In this document: in pieces, positions 31,431 through 42,959 of the stretch
How the letters are laid out: each line of letters begins with the position of its first letter
How positions within the stretch are numbered: the first letter of the stretch is position 1
Origin: Zopfochytrium polystomum
Lineage: Eukaryota > Chytridiomycota > Chytridiomycetes > Chytridiales > Chytridiaceae
Reading direction: 5' to 3'
Assembly (NCBI GenBank): GCA_025765615.1
Contig: JAIVFJ010000194.1
Coordinates: 56,300 to 120,299, forward strand
Length of the DNA stretch: 64,000 nt
Program-made: the position numbers and the translations under genes
Notes under the pieces: model-generated
Told to the model about the DNA's origin: nothing
The model's input: only the letters and a program-made list of their open reading frames with translations
Databases searched by the model: none

Positions 31431-32013
31431 TTGTGCGAGCGTGTGGGCCGAAAGCGGCAAGTCGCGGGAAGGAAGGCATGGTGGAAGCTCATTTCGCGAA
31501 ATTGGAAAATGCAGGGGGGAAAAAGAATTACCAAACCGAGCCGCGTCCGGCTTGTGCCCAGAATGGAAGGAAGTTTCGAGGCTCGCTCGCTTGGGCCGGC
31601 GGGGTGGCGCTTTCACCTCCGTAGGTGCGACCGCAAATTAAAAGAAGAAAAAAAAAAACTGCTGCAGTAATCACTTTATCTCTCAGATTGATCGCTCACT
31701 TCAAAGTACTTTATTGGAAACACTTACGCACAGAGCGAGAGCGAGACAGAGACAGGAGAGAGAGAGAGAGAGAGAGGGAGAGAGAGTGAGAGAGAGGGTA
31801 GAGAGGGAGTGGGCGGGAAAAAGTCAAAAGTTTCATCATAATAGAAACGAAAAAGAGAGAGAGAGAGAGAGACGGGGGCAGTAGGCCAGCATCCCAGCTG
31901 AGGCACACCTACACCAAACCCCACCAACCAACCAACCAACCAGCCGCCCTACATCGAACAACTCAACCCCTACCAAACTAAACACCCACACGAACGACCC
32001 CACCGACCCACCC
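29757..32013. other. Low-GC tail and intergenic spacer
   Basis: The first about 650 bp resemble the low-GC block left of the retroelement. The rest is ordinary spacer with microsatellites. Short open frames show no recognisable protein. Confidence 0.45.
31356..31430. repeat. (GA)n-(GT)n compound microsatellite
   Basis: About 35 bp of GA followed directly by about 35 bp of GT. Other GA tracts lie at about 31755-31797 and 31853-31872. Confidence 0.95.
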
Positions 32014-34057
32014 ATGATTCAGCACCACGATCGTCCTTCTTGCTTTCGTGCCGTCAGCCTTTTCGTAAGCTTCCCCCTGACGATTGCAGCGACTGGCTCG
32101 CTCGGCGTCGCTGCGGTGCCCCTACGCCTTGTTTCAGGAAAGGGCGGCGGTGGCCATGGGAACGGCGGGGACGGCGGCGACGGCGGCACGACCACCGCAG
32201 CTACATTGGCCCAAAGCGAGGCGGGCGGTGATGGCGATGGTGATGGCCAGGGCGAGAACGGCGGCGATAACGGCGGCGGTGATGGCGGCGGTGACGGCGG
32301 CGGTGCTGCAAACCTGGCGGTGGATGTGGCAGTCGCAGTTGCATCAGACGGCGTATCGGCCGACGCAGTTGCAACAGTCGGCGCTACGGCCAACCCAAAA
32401 GCAGCCGCAACCGCGGTTGCAGTCGCCAAGGGTCCAGCAAACAAGACCGCGAAGGCGACCGCCGTTGCCACCGCCGTTGCTACCACGTCATCGACTCCCG
32501 CACCGGCCACCACCACCACCACCACCACCACCACGAACATGGTTCCCACACCCGCGCCGGACACGCCCGTTGCCATCACGACCGTTCTACAGCCGCAGGC
32601 CGACGGCGGCGGCGGCGTTGACGGGGGCGGGCAGGACACCCTGGGTTTTCCCACTACGGCTGTGACGAGCGCGGTGCTGACGGTAATAGTGCCACAACCG
32701 ACGGTGGGGCTGCCGATGACGACGGCGGCGACCGCGACTGCGACCGCGGCTGTCACTACAGCCACCACCACCATCACCACCGCCACAACTGCTGCGCGAA
32801 CAACGGCCACCGGCGCTCCGGGCGGCAGCGCCTCGCCTTCTCCGACCGCGTCTGCAATGCTGCCTAGCGCGCCGGAGCCGCAGCCGTCGCTTCTCGGCGG
32901 CGAAGGCGGGCGCTCCGCAGGAACGACGGCGGTTGTCACCGCAACGCTTATCGGCTGCGTCGCGGCCGCGGTAGCCGCAGCCTTGCTCGCTACCGTGGTC
33001 CTCCGCCGGCGCCGGCGGCGTCGGGGGAGCCTCGGCGGGCACGACGCCGCTGCCGCCGTCACGACCGCCGCCGCCGCAGCTCTTCTTGGTCCAGTGGATA
33101 TGCCCATGGTGGCGGAGGGCGGTCGCGGCGGTGGAAAAGGCCCGAAGCAGCGACCGGCGTCGATGCGCAGTGGGTCGCTCGGCGCGGTGTCGCCGCATCC
33201 GGGGCGGTCGCCCAGCGTGCGGGCGGCGCCCTGGGCGCCGTGGGACGCGGCGGCGGACGCGGCAGGAGGCAGCCCGGTCCCCGCAGTGCCCGCGTCGGCG
33301 GTAGTGACGGGCGGGACGGGCCGCGGCGGGGATGCCGAGACGGTGTCGCTGTGGTCGTCGTTCTTTGGCTCGCTCGGCCGGGGCGGGCGGCGTGGCGACG
33401 GCGGCGGCGAGAACGGAGAGAACGGGCACGACGAGTCGCACGGTGGCGACGGCGACAGTTTTTTCGAGAATGGGAGACTGGACGGCGCCGGCGACGGTTA
33501 CGGGCGCCGCAGGGACTCGCTGGCGATCCCGCTTTTTGAAGACTCTGGTCTCATCTCGGCCCCGCAACCGTCTACAGACGGGCTGGGGGACACAGTCGAG
33601 CCCGGGGAGTTGCCGACGGCCCCCAGCGGCTTGTTCAGTCTACTCAACGCAGTCGATGCACCAAAAGGTTGGCTGCAGCCCCCTCAGACTGCCGTGGTAA
33701 GTCCAGTCTTATATACTTTTTTTCTTATATCACATCGGAGCTTGGAGCCATTTCTGCCTGCCTGCGGTTGAACTCGCTCTCAATGCATTTCCACCACCTA
33801 ACTTTTCCTTCTCCTGTTCATCCTTGACGTCCATGACAGCAAGGGGACAGGCACCCCATCGCGAGTCCTCGACGGTTCAACAACATTGTGGAAGTCTTGG
33901 TGAGTGGCTGGTCGGTAGACGCGAAAAAAACGGCAACTAAACAAACACTTTTTCTTTCTCGCACGCCCGCCCGTCTCCGTTTCCCTGCCAGACGCCTCTG
34001 ACCGCGTCGAGCTTCGAGACCCTCGAGTTCCGATCCAACCCCGCGCGGACGGGGTGA
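32014..34057 (+). CDS. Single-pass Thr/Ala-rich membrane protein B (sensor-like)
   Basis: Three exons: 32014-33696, 33840-33899, 33992-34057 (all phase 0; 602 residues). A signal peptide (FRAVSLFVSFPLTIAATGSLG) leads into a Gly/Asp-rich then Thr/Ala-rich ectodomain with a nine-Thr run. A transmembrane helix (TAVVTATLIGCVAAAVAAALL) follows, with the stop-transfer RRRRRRRG. The cytoplasmic part is Gly/Ser-rich, has SLWSSFFGSLGRG and ends with SPRRFNNIVEVLTPLTASS plus a short tail. Order, arginine run and tail motif match membrane protein A (12741-15170), so the two are paralogues. The motif is split by the last intron here but follows an intron there. Function unknown; a wall or surface sensor is inferred from topology. 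Confidence 0.72.
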
Positions 34058-34890
34058 ACGGGGGTTGGTCGTTCTTGCGGCTTCCTCCTCCCCTCCACTC
34101 TCCTCCTTGAACCGCCAATCTTTTTTGGCTTCCCAACCTCCCCTGGTTCTCACCAAGGACTAAAGAAAACTTCCTTCCCCAGCTATCCGTCCCACCCCGC
34201 CGTGCGGGTGTGTTTTTCTCCCTCTCCTCTTTTTTTTGGACGTTACTTGTACAGGCGCACCTAGTCCTCTGTTCTTATGTTTTCTTCTTATCAGTTCTCC
34301 AGCGGAGACCTACCTTTTGTACAGTTTCTATTCAGTCAGAGGGGAATCGGCAGACAAAAGCCGAGTCATCCGCTCAACCCCCGCTTTTGCGTGCTCTCAA
34401 ACAAACAAACAAAAAAAAAAAAGCGACCCTTCGTTCTGCTGACTTTTACGAACCCAAACGGGCTTGAAACCTCTTAATTTTTCCTGTTTTTTTCGCTACT
34501 GCAGGAGGTAGGGTGGGCCTGGTCGCCACTCTTTCGGGTTAAACTTGCGGAAGCTCGAGGGGACAGAGGAAGGGGGAGGGTGAACAAGAGTGAAAGTGAA
34601 AACAGGGGACTGGAAAGGAAACGGCAAATGGGAAGGGTCAGAAAGAAACTGGGGGAAACAGTTCGAAACTGTCCGCCGAAGGATTTCAGTGACAACGAGA
34701 CGGGGGAGACTACACACAAGGGAGTGAAAGAGAAAAGAGAAAGTAAAAAGGGCACGCTCTTTACGCGCTGCCCCTGGAAGAACCCCACTATTTCCGCCAT
34801 CCAAGTTCGTCCCCACTGAACAAAGGGGCGCACTCAATACACAACACACAACCAATCAAAAAAAAACAACGAATTGTGTTTTTTTCCCTT
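34058..34890. other. Spacer between convergent genes
   Basis: No gene seen; GAAA- and T-rich. It holds the 3' flanks of membrane protein B and the invertase. Confidence 0.6.
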
Positions 34891-37537
34891 TTAGAACCCG
34901 TCCCACAGCCCGGCGACCTCGGGGCCGTCCCAGACGAGCGGCAAGCTGGTGTTGACGGGCCTGGCCGGGAACGCGACGACGCCGCCTGCAAAGTCCCACG
35001 CCTCGAGGCGCTCAAACTTGACGGGCTCCGGGTTCTTTGCCGGGTCGGCGTTGAACGCGACGCCGACCTCGTGGGCGTCGTCGGCGGTGGGGTAGATGCG
35101 GGACGTCAGCGCCAGGACGCCGTTGACGAACACCTCGACGAGCGAATTGTCGACGTACAAGTCGACCGCGATCTTTTGCCTCGCGCCGGTCTTTTTCAGG
35201 GTCCAGAGGCGCAGGGGCGCGGTGTCGGTCGAGTTTGAAAAGTCCGGGCTCAGCGACGACTTGGCGCGGGTGACGGTGACAGCCTCGAGGTCCGGGTTGT
35301 ACGAGAGGGAGGTCTGCTCGCCGGAGGTCGGGCTGCGGCGGAAGACGAGGGCCGGGGCGTAGGAGGCGGCGGTGGCGGAGGACGACGGCGGGGTGAGGGT
35401 GAAGGAGATTTGGTAGGCGGCGGCAGAGTTCATGGTGGCAAGGCGGGTGTAACCCGAGGACGGGGAGAGGTTCGCAGTGAGGGACAGGAGGTCGATGTGG
35501 CGGGAGGCGTTTGCGCGGAGGAGGGCTGTTTCGGCGACGGGCTTGAGGGCGAGGGTTTTGATGCGGTACGAGCCGTCGGCGTTCTTGATCGCGGTCCAGG
35601 AGCCTTGCTCGGTCGCGCGGTCGGCGCCGTCCAGCACGTCGGCGGACCAAATGTACGCCTCGCGGGGGATCACGTGGGCGCCCTGGTAGCCGAGGGCTTT
35701 GGGGCTGAAGGTCAGGCCTTCGAAGGACCACGCGAGGAGGATGCGCCGCATGCCGTTCGGGCCTTGGCCTTCGCCGTCGTCGTCGTCGTCCTCGTCATCG
35801 CCGTGGGCGTCGCCACCGCCGTAGTAGCCGCCCTTGCTGTTGTCGCAGCCCTTGCCGCTGCCGCTGCCGCCGTAGCCGCCGCTGCCCGCTTTCTTGTACG
35901 GCGGGGCCAGGAAGGTGTTGAAAGCGTAGGCCTCGCCAAAGTCCGGGACGCCGACCATGTTGGGCTTGAGGTACGACGAGTCGGTCAAGGTGTCCTTGGT
36001 GACGCCGTCAGCGGACACGTCGCCGCAGCCCCACCAGACCCAGTTGGAGCCCTTTGCGGCGTCGGGGTCGGTGCGGTCGCCCTGGGAGGAGGACGAGACG
36101 CACCAGTGGTCGTCGCCGTCGTCGTCGACGAGGAGGAAGGCGCCGGACATTTCAAAGCCGGAGCCAAAGGAGCCGCTCCACTTGCGCGACCACGACTTGT
36201 TGATCTCGGAGAAGAAAAAGTTGCCGGCGTACTCCCACTTGGTCAGGTGCTTGTCGGACGGGAGAGTGCGGTAGAGGTACAGGCGCGGCCCGGGCTTGGG
36301 GTACGGCGCCTTGAAGCCGCCCGCCATCACCGCGTACGCCGTGCCGACGGGGTCGTTGGGGAACAGCGCCTCGCGGAAGCTCTCGCTCTCGAGGATCGGG
36401 AGGGGGTCCTAATTGCGTGAAGAAGAGAGGGAAGAAGAATGAAATGTGTTAGTTGTCGCACTCCCACCGACACGCAGACACACAGACTCTCGCACCGCTC
36501 TCGTTTCGCGCTCCGCGAACCCCCCATCCCCCCACGCAAACACTCACGCGCCATCCGGTGACGTTCCAGATGCCCGAAGGGCTAGGGATGACGGGGTTTC
36601 CGCTGTACTTTTGCCACGAGACGCCGTCGGTGGTTTCGACGAGCGAGACGGTCTCTGTGTTTGGCTTGTAGGCGATGCTCCAGCCGGTGGGCAGCTCCTG
36701 GACGGAGGTGTAGACGACGGAGAAGCCCTTTTTAAAGTCGAGCGGGTCGTTGGGGAAGGCTCCGCCGGAGAAGACGCCGTAGCGGTCGTAGCGGGTGGTG
36801 GGGTCCGGGTTGTTGCGGTTGACCCACGAGGTGACGATGGCGGAGGGGATCAGCGGGTTGTTGGTGGCGACGAGCGGGTTGGGCACGTCGTACCAGACCA
36901 TCATGTCGCGGCTGACGGCGTGGGCTGGAAGGTTGGTTTGGTGTGTGTGTGTGTGTGTGTGTGTGTTGGGTTTAAGGTTTAGGGTTTGGGGTTTGGGGTT
37001 TGGTCGGGTTCGTGGGTTTGAGTTTGGGGCATTTTCCGGTTTAGTAAGGCTGGGGAAGACAAACAGACAAGCAGACAAACCCTCACTCACAGTTGCTGAT
37101 GTTGCCCCACTGCACGTGCTGCGCGTGGTGCTGTTGTTGTTGTTGTTGTTCGTGATTGGGGTTTTGTGTGGGTTTGTTGTTTGCGTTTTTTTTTTTTTTG
37201 ACAGTTTGTTTGGTGTTTCGTTTTTCGATCAGGGGAGTGGGCGCAGTCAGAGCGGGCAGGCGCGGGAAGGAACTAAGACAGAAAGGCAGACAGAGACAGG
37301 CAGACACAGCCAGACTGCAATCGGTGGATCGCAGAGAAACAACGAGAAAAGAGAAAAAAGAGAAACTCCGGTGGCGACGGCGTGTTCCCCAAAGGGTCGC
37401 ACCCCCTGTGGGGACCGCATTCACGTGTTTCCCCCCAGTCGGTGCCCGCCGGCTGAGCGGAGGAGGAGGAGGAGGGGTAGTCACACCGCCCGCCACACTC
37501 AAACACACCCACCCACCAACACGCACACAAACACAAG

Positions 37538-37569
<32 letters not shown>

Positions 37570-37794
37570 CACAGCACGTACCTGGTAGAACAGGTGGTAC
37601 AGGCCCGTGTTCTCGTCGTAGTACGGGGCGACGGGGTCGTTCATCCATCCACTGGGCGCGGCAAAGTGGTACGTCGGGCGCCACTTGAAGAAGAGCGAGT
37701 TGTTGGCGGCCGTTTTGACGTCGATCACGTCGGCCGCGACGACCGGGGCAAGCGCGAGGGCTGCCGCGGCGGCGGTGGCGATGTATGGGAGCAT
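34891..37794 (-). CDS. Secreted GH32 beta-fructofuranosidase (invertase/inulinase family)
   Basis: Minus-strand exons: 37794-37582, 37118-37091 (28 nt), 36924-36548, 36408-34891 (711 residues). A signal peptide (ATAAAAALALAPVVAA) precedes TYHFAAPSGWMNDP; Asp53 is the expected nucleophile. Then YHLFYQ joins HVQWGNISN over intron 1. The stabilising RDP motif is split by intron 3 (TGWR|DPLPI). The acid/base region reads GFEMSGAFLLV, so the usual Glu-Cys pair is Glu-Met. About 45 Gly/Asp-rich residues interrupt the catalytic domain before RRILLAWSFEGL. The C-terminal beta-sandwich shows LYVDNSLVEVFVNGVLALTSRIYP, as in fungal GH32. It cleaves terminal fructose from sucrose or fructans outside the cell. 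Intron 1 holds a CA repeat and intron 2 a GT repeat. Confidence 0.9.
37539..37572. repeat. (CA)n in GH32 intron 1
   Basis: CA repeat close to the intron donor; on the gene's strand it is GT-rich right after the splice site. Confidence 0.9.
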
Positions 37795-39333
37795 TCTTGC
37801 GGCTCTCTCTTTTTCTAACGGGGAGGAGGAGGGGCGGGATGCAGTAGTCTATCTCAAAGGGAGAGAAAAGAAAAAAAGAGGAATGAAAGGTCGGCCAGGC
37901 CCGTTTCTAGAAAGATGTGAGGGCTGAGGGGGGGAAAGTTGTGGCGCTTAAATACGTTCTTTCGGTCTGTGTTTGTTGGGTTTTCTGTTCCTTCTCTCTC
38001 ATCGTCAGCCAAAAAGAAAAAAAGGAAGAAGAAAACAAAAACAAGAAAGAAAACAATGTCGAAAACTTCAAACTTCCTTTCCCCCAAAAGGAGACGGAAA
38101 ACAAAAAAAAAAAAAAAAAGAAAGAATAGAAACCTAGCAGAAAACGGTGGAAACAGAGAATCAGAGAGGAGGGAGATGCGAAAAATGGCGAGCAGATTAT
38201 CGATCGCCCGCCCCCTGGTCCCCCCTCGTGACGCGCGCGGAAAAAGCGCAGGCGCCCTCCGCCGCTTGCACTGAGTGTTTCAGATTCGAAGAGGTGGGTG
38301 GAATTATCTCGAAACCGGCATAGGCAGAGAGACAGACAGGAGAGAGGGAAATGGGATAGGGGTTGGGCTTTTTTTTTGCTGCTTCTTTGCCAAAAATTCT
38401 CATTTTCTCTCATGCGAAGCTGTCAATTCGTTTTCCCAAGCGGCTGACAGTCCGTTTGCAATTCCACTACGCATTTCTCCCCCCATCGGAAAGCACCAAT
38501 CGGGTCGGCCCGCTTGTGAGTGCGGGAAGCCTTTCTTTCAAAAAAGGAAAGCGAACTGACAACAAACAAAAAGAAAATGAAATTATCCGCCCTAGAGCCA
38601 ATGCAAAACAAGAATGAAAAAAAGAAAACACAAGACTTTGACATTCCCAAAAAAAAAAATGGAATTCTTCAGTAGCAATGCGAAATCTTGTCTCGATTTG
38701 TTCCTGTGCAGTCGCTTTCCCAACGAGAAGACAAAACAGGTTGGCCCGCCGCTGCCCGACACAAAATTTGGAGACACAAATCCTTTGACGCCACCCCACG
38801 CAATTCCCTATCATGCCCCAGCCCAACGACTTTGGCCTTTATTAATACGAACACCAACAGGCACTGCAACGCCTCACGCTGACTCCGCCCAGCCGCACTA
38901 TACAGAAATCAACACCTCGCACGGAGCGGAAATGAGCACTCGAAACCAAAAGTGAGTATTCCTTCCAGAAATAGGTTTGGGCTTGATTTTTGTTTGCTTT
39001 CCGCTTTCATGTCTTTCCCAGCTGGGGAGTGGTTTATTATATTGTGATAGAAACAAAAATGGAAGTGTTGATAAACATCGACTTTTGAATGCTCACTCCT
39101 GATGGCGGATATTTTTTGTCGAGCGATCATATAATCGACCAAAAGAATGTGAGCCAACGCAGAGTCATGTAAAGAAACGAGGAGAAGGAAGTAAATTGAG
39201 AGTGCGCTATTTGGGCTTTGTTTCCTTTTTTTTTTTTTCGAGCGGAGACGTTCCATTTACCTTGTCAGGATCAGAGATCGTCTTTTGGGTTTTTTTCATT
39301 ATCGATCTGTGTTCGCGCTGACTTCAATCAAAT
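37795..39333. other. Intergenic spacer between divergent genes
   Basis: Shared upstream region of the invertase (-) and the 5'-nucleotidase (+). A- and GAAA-rich with several homopolymers. No gene supported. Confidence 0.55.
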
Positions 39334-40658
39334 ATGGCTTCGCCACGCGGCCCCGATGCAACTTCGGATGAACAAGAAGAGCTGGTGCTCCTCGCGCGCT
39401 GCCGCGCGCTGCTGTCGGCGGCAGACTCTGCAGTAGCAGACTCAACAGACGCGGCGGCGGCGGCGGCGGGGAGCGTCTACATCCGCGATCGCAATGCGGT
39501 GCTGGACAAGCTGCAGCGATTGGTGCGCGGCGGCAAGGACGCGCTGCACATCATCAGCGGTGGGGTTTGTTGTGTTTGGTTTGGTTTGGGTTTGGGGTTG
39601 GGTTTGGGTTTGGTTTTGGTTGGTCGAACCTGATCGTTCATCACAACAAATCAGACTTCGACTTCACCATGACAAGGTGGGCTTTTGTTGGTTTTGGTGT
39701 CTCGTTGTTCGGACATTTCCCCCTTTCTTTTTTTTTTTTTTTTTTTTGTTACAGCAACCCTTCTTTTCGGACACTTTTCGTTCAGCTAAAAGCATTCTTC
39801 GTTCCCCCGCACCCCCCCTGCCCCCCAACCACACAGGTACTGGGTTAATGGTGAACGCGGCCCGGCCACGCACAGGGTCCTGTCGGCGTACTCGGGCATG
39901 AGCGACAGCGTAAGTACTCCAACTTCGGTTCGTCCAACCCCCTTACCCACCCTACTTCCCTCCCTCCCTCGAACTTCCTCGTCCAAACGCCCATCCGTCG
40001 CCCCCGCGCGGGCCTGTCAGTACAAATCGATGGAATCCGAGCTCTTCCACCACTTCTACCCGATCGAGATCTCGACGACGCACAGCCACGCGGAAAAGTA
40101 CGCGGCGATGGAAGAGTGGTGGTGCCGGGTGCACGACGGCATCGCGCGGGAGCGGCTGACGGAGGCCAGCGTGGCGGCGATGGTTACGGAGACGCCCGTC
40201 ACGTTCCGCGAGGGCGTCGAGGAGCTGGTCGGGAAGTGCGAGAGGGAGGGCGTGCCGTTTTTGGTTTTTTCGGCCGGGTTGTATGGTTTGTTGTTTTGTG
40301 CTGTTTTCCGTCTTTTTTTTTTTTTTTTTGGTGTTCCTCGTGTTGCTCATCCCGCCTCGCTCACACAAAAAAAGACGTCATCAAGGCGATCCTTGTCCGC
40401 GCCGGGCTCAAGACTCCGAACCTGCACATCGTGTCGAATCGTATGAAGTTTGACGACGGCGGAGTGTGCGTGGGGTTCCACGAGCCCACGATCCACGTGA
40501 TGAACAAGAACGAGGCGGGCATTCGCGGGTCGCCGTACGAGCAGCAGGTGCAAGGACGGCGGCACGCGGTAAGTGGGGGCATGGGATTGAATTGTTACAT
40601 TTTCGCCTTTTCGCGCCCCGCCCTCTCTCTTTTTCTGACGCTTCCCATCCCCCGTCTT

Positions 40659-40693
<35 letters not shown>

Positions 40694-40853
40694 GCGCACC
40701 TCGCACGCACACTCAAACACGTGCAACACAACGCAACGCAACGCAACACGTGCCCCCAACGAACACGAACAAAAAACGAACAAACGCCGTCGTCACAAAA
40801 AAACAACATCAAAAACGGGGGAAAAAAAACCACCACCACCAACGACACACCCA

Positions 40854-40892
<39 letters not shown>

Positions 40893-41160
40893 GATACTTT
40901 TGGGCGACTCGCTGGGCGACGTGCAGATGGCGGAGGGGCTGTCGCACGACGTGGTACTGACGGTGGGGTTCCTGAACCACTCCCGCGACGCGCAGCTGGA
41001 GGCGTACGGCAGGACGTTTGACGTGGTGGTGTTGGACGACGGGCCGATGCGGTTCCTGCGGTCGCTGCTGGATGCGATCGTCTCTGGCGGGCGGGGGCGG
41101 GACCAGGGGATGCGCCGGCGTGAAAGGGAAACAAGAGAGGGGAACGAGAAAGAAATATGA
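39334..41160 (+). CDS. Cytosolic pyrimidine 5'-nucleotidase (UMPH-1/NT5C3 family)
   Basis: Six exons: 39334-39559, 39655-39676 (22 nt), 39837-39909, 40021-40285, 40375-40568, 40894-41160 (348 residues). HAD-superfamily enzyme that removes phosphate from pyrimidine nucleoside monophosphates. Motif I is DFDFTMTRY, encoded by the 22-nt exon plus the join. Then ESELFHHFYPIEI, KYAAMEEWW, FREGVEELV, PFLVFSAGLYDVI (motif II), HIVSNRMKF, FHEPTIHVMNKNE and motif IV GDSLGDVQMAEGL. The order and length fit NT5C3. Introns contain T/A homopolymers, and the last acceptor is AAG directly after a CA repeat (40858-40891). The C-terminus is an extra basic, Arg/Glu-rich tail. Confidence 0.92.
40858..40891. repeat. 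(CA)n abutting a splice acceptor
   Basis: CA repeat running into ...CACAAG|ATACTT at the start of the last 5'-nucleotidase exon. Confidence 0.9.
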
Positions 41161-41322
41161 AAAAAAATTTAAAAAAAATTTTTAAAACAAAAATCTGTTC
41201 CAATAAAAAAAACAAATTGCAGCATATTTACAGCAAATTGCGTCCCAAAACAGAGAGGAAGTCCGCCAAGACGCCGAGACACTTCTAAGCAAACAACCAA
41301 ACAACCACCAACCAAACAAAAA

Positions 41323-41353
<31 letters not shown>

Positions 41354-41909
41354 GAAAACCATCAACTCCAATGATTGGCCCCGGCCAAGATCGGATCGCT
41401 TATGGAAGCAGCACCATTATGTAAGCAAGTGTAATTGGCCCATTTTTGGTAATCGACCAGAGGTTGTTGAATATCAACTACCTCACGGGTTGCGAGCTCA
41501 CCCCCCCCAAACAACAAGATGAAGAACGAAGGGCTTACCTGCAACTATAACTACAAGAAAGAAGAAGGAAAGCAAACTGGGCGGCACTCTACGTCCTCCT
41601 GGTGCTCTCGCTCTCTCTCGCCGGCGGGTTGGATGGTTGGGGGCGGCGGGCGCAAGCGACTCCGGGTGGAGGGAGCGCCAAGCTTGTTTGTTACTTCCGC
41701 CCCGCAGCGGGGCGCCAAAAAACTCCGACAGATAAGAGCCAAAGCACAACACACGATTTTTTTTTTTTTTTGTGACGGGACCACCTGATAGAAAATTATA
41801 TAGAAATTGAAGAAGACCCGCATATTAAGAAAAGAAGAAAAAGAAAAAAGGATAAGAAAAAAAAAAAAGGAAAGCCAAGACGGACCAACCCACCCACCAG
41901 AGGGCGGAC
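41161..41909. other. Intergenic spacer
   Basis: No gene seen; poly-A (41319-41353) and A-rich stretches. Confidence 0.6.
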
Positions 41910-42914
41910 ATGACAAGCATCATCACCACAACCTCCGGCCTCGTCGCCGTGCCCGTCCCCGACGTCACCCTCCTCTGCCTCACCGTCGGGTAAGCACAAG
42001 AGAAGGAGAGAGATGGAGAGATGGAGAGAGAGACAGGAGGGAGAGGGAGAGAGGGAGAGAGGGAGGAAACACAAACCGAGCGTCGGTGGTCGCAAACGAA
42101 GCACGACTCACGTCCACGATGGGGGGCGACCGACCAAAGCGCACCCAGGAGAAGGAGAAACAAAACTGTTTCAAACCAAACTAACAGTGCAACCTCATCC
42201 TCGTCCCCTCCTTCGTTCCTTCCAAAAGCCTCTCGTCCCTATCCTCCCTCGCGACGGGCGCAACAATCCTCTCGCGCCACCTCGCACCCTCACAACCACC
42301 CTCGTCGTCGTCGCTGTTGGCGGCGGCAGCGCACACATTCGGGCGCACGGCCGCCGCGGTATGGCGCGCCGCCGCCGCGTCGTTTTCGTCCCCGTCCCCG
42401 TCGTCGGCGTCGTTGCCGAGCCCCATTACAGCCGCCACAGCAGCAGCAGCATCGTCGTGCGACGACGTGCTGGTCGCGTACGTCGGCGCCGACGCCGCCG
42501 CGTCGGCGTGCGGCGCCGCGCTGTGCGTCGTGGCCGCCGTCGCTGCGTACATGGCCGTGCGCGGGGGACGCACGCGGAGGCGTGGGCGGCGGCCGCGGCC
42601 ACGACGGTGGGAGTGCGTGTGGTCGTGGCTTGGCTTCGGTTGTGGCGGCGGCGACGAGGAGGCTGCTGCGGCGGCGGGACGGTGGTGCGAACGGGCGGCG
42701 ATCGGTGCTGCGTGCGCCGCGGTGGTGAAGATGTGAGTGAGCATTGTAAGCCTCTTTCTCGCCAGCCTTCTCATTTCTGACCCTACACCACCACCCCCCC
42801 ACCCCGCGCAGCCTTCTCGCGTCGGCGGTGTCGCTCTCGCTCTTTTCGGTGCGCGACGGCGGCTGCCGCTCTAGCAGCAGCGGGCCGCTGTGGATGGCCG
42901 CGGCATTCAACGTC

Positions 42915-42959
<45 letters not shown>

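Noticed and set aside
32019..33107. Minus-strand 362-codon frame
   Set aside because: Shadow of membrane protein B; pure low-complexity Ala/Val/Pro.
35410..36420. Plus-strand 336-codon frame
   Set aside because: Antisense shadow of the GH32 exon in very GC-rich DNA.
36966..37020. TTTAGGG/TTTGGGG-like run resembling telomeric repeat
   Set aside because: Irregular units inside a GH32 intron; a similar GTTTGGG run occurs in a 5'-nucleotidase intron, so treated as simple repeat.
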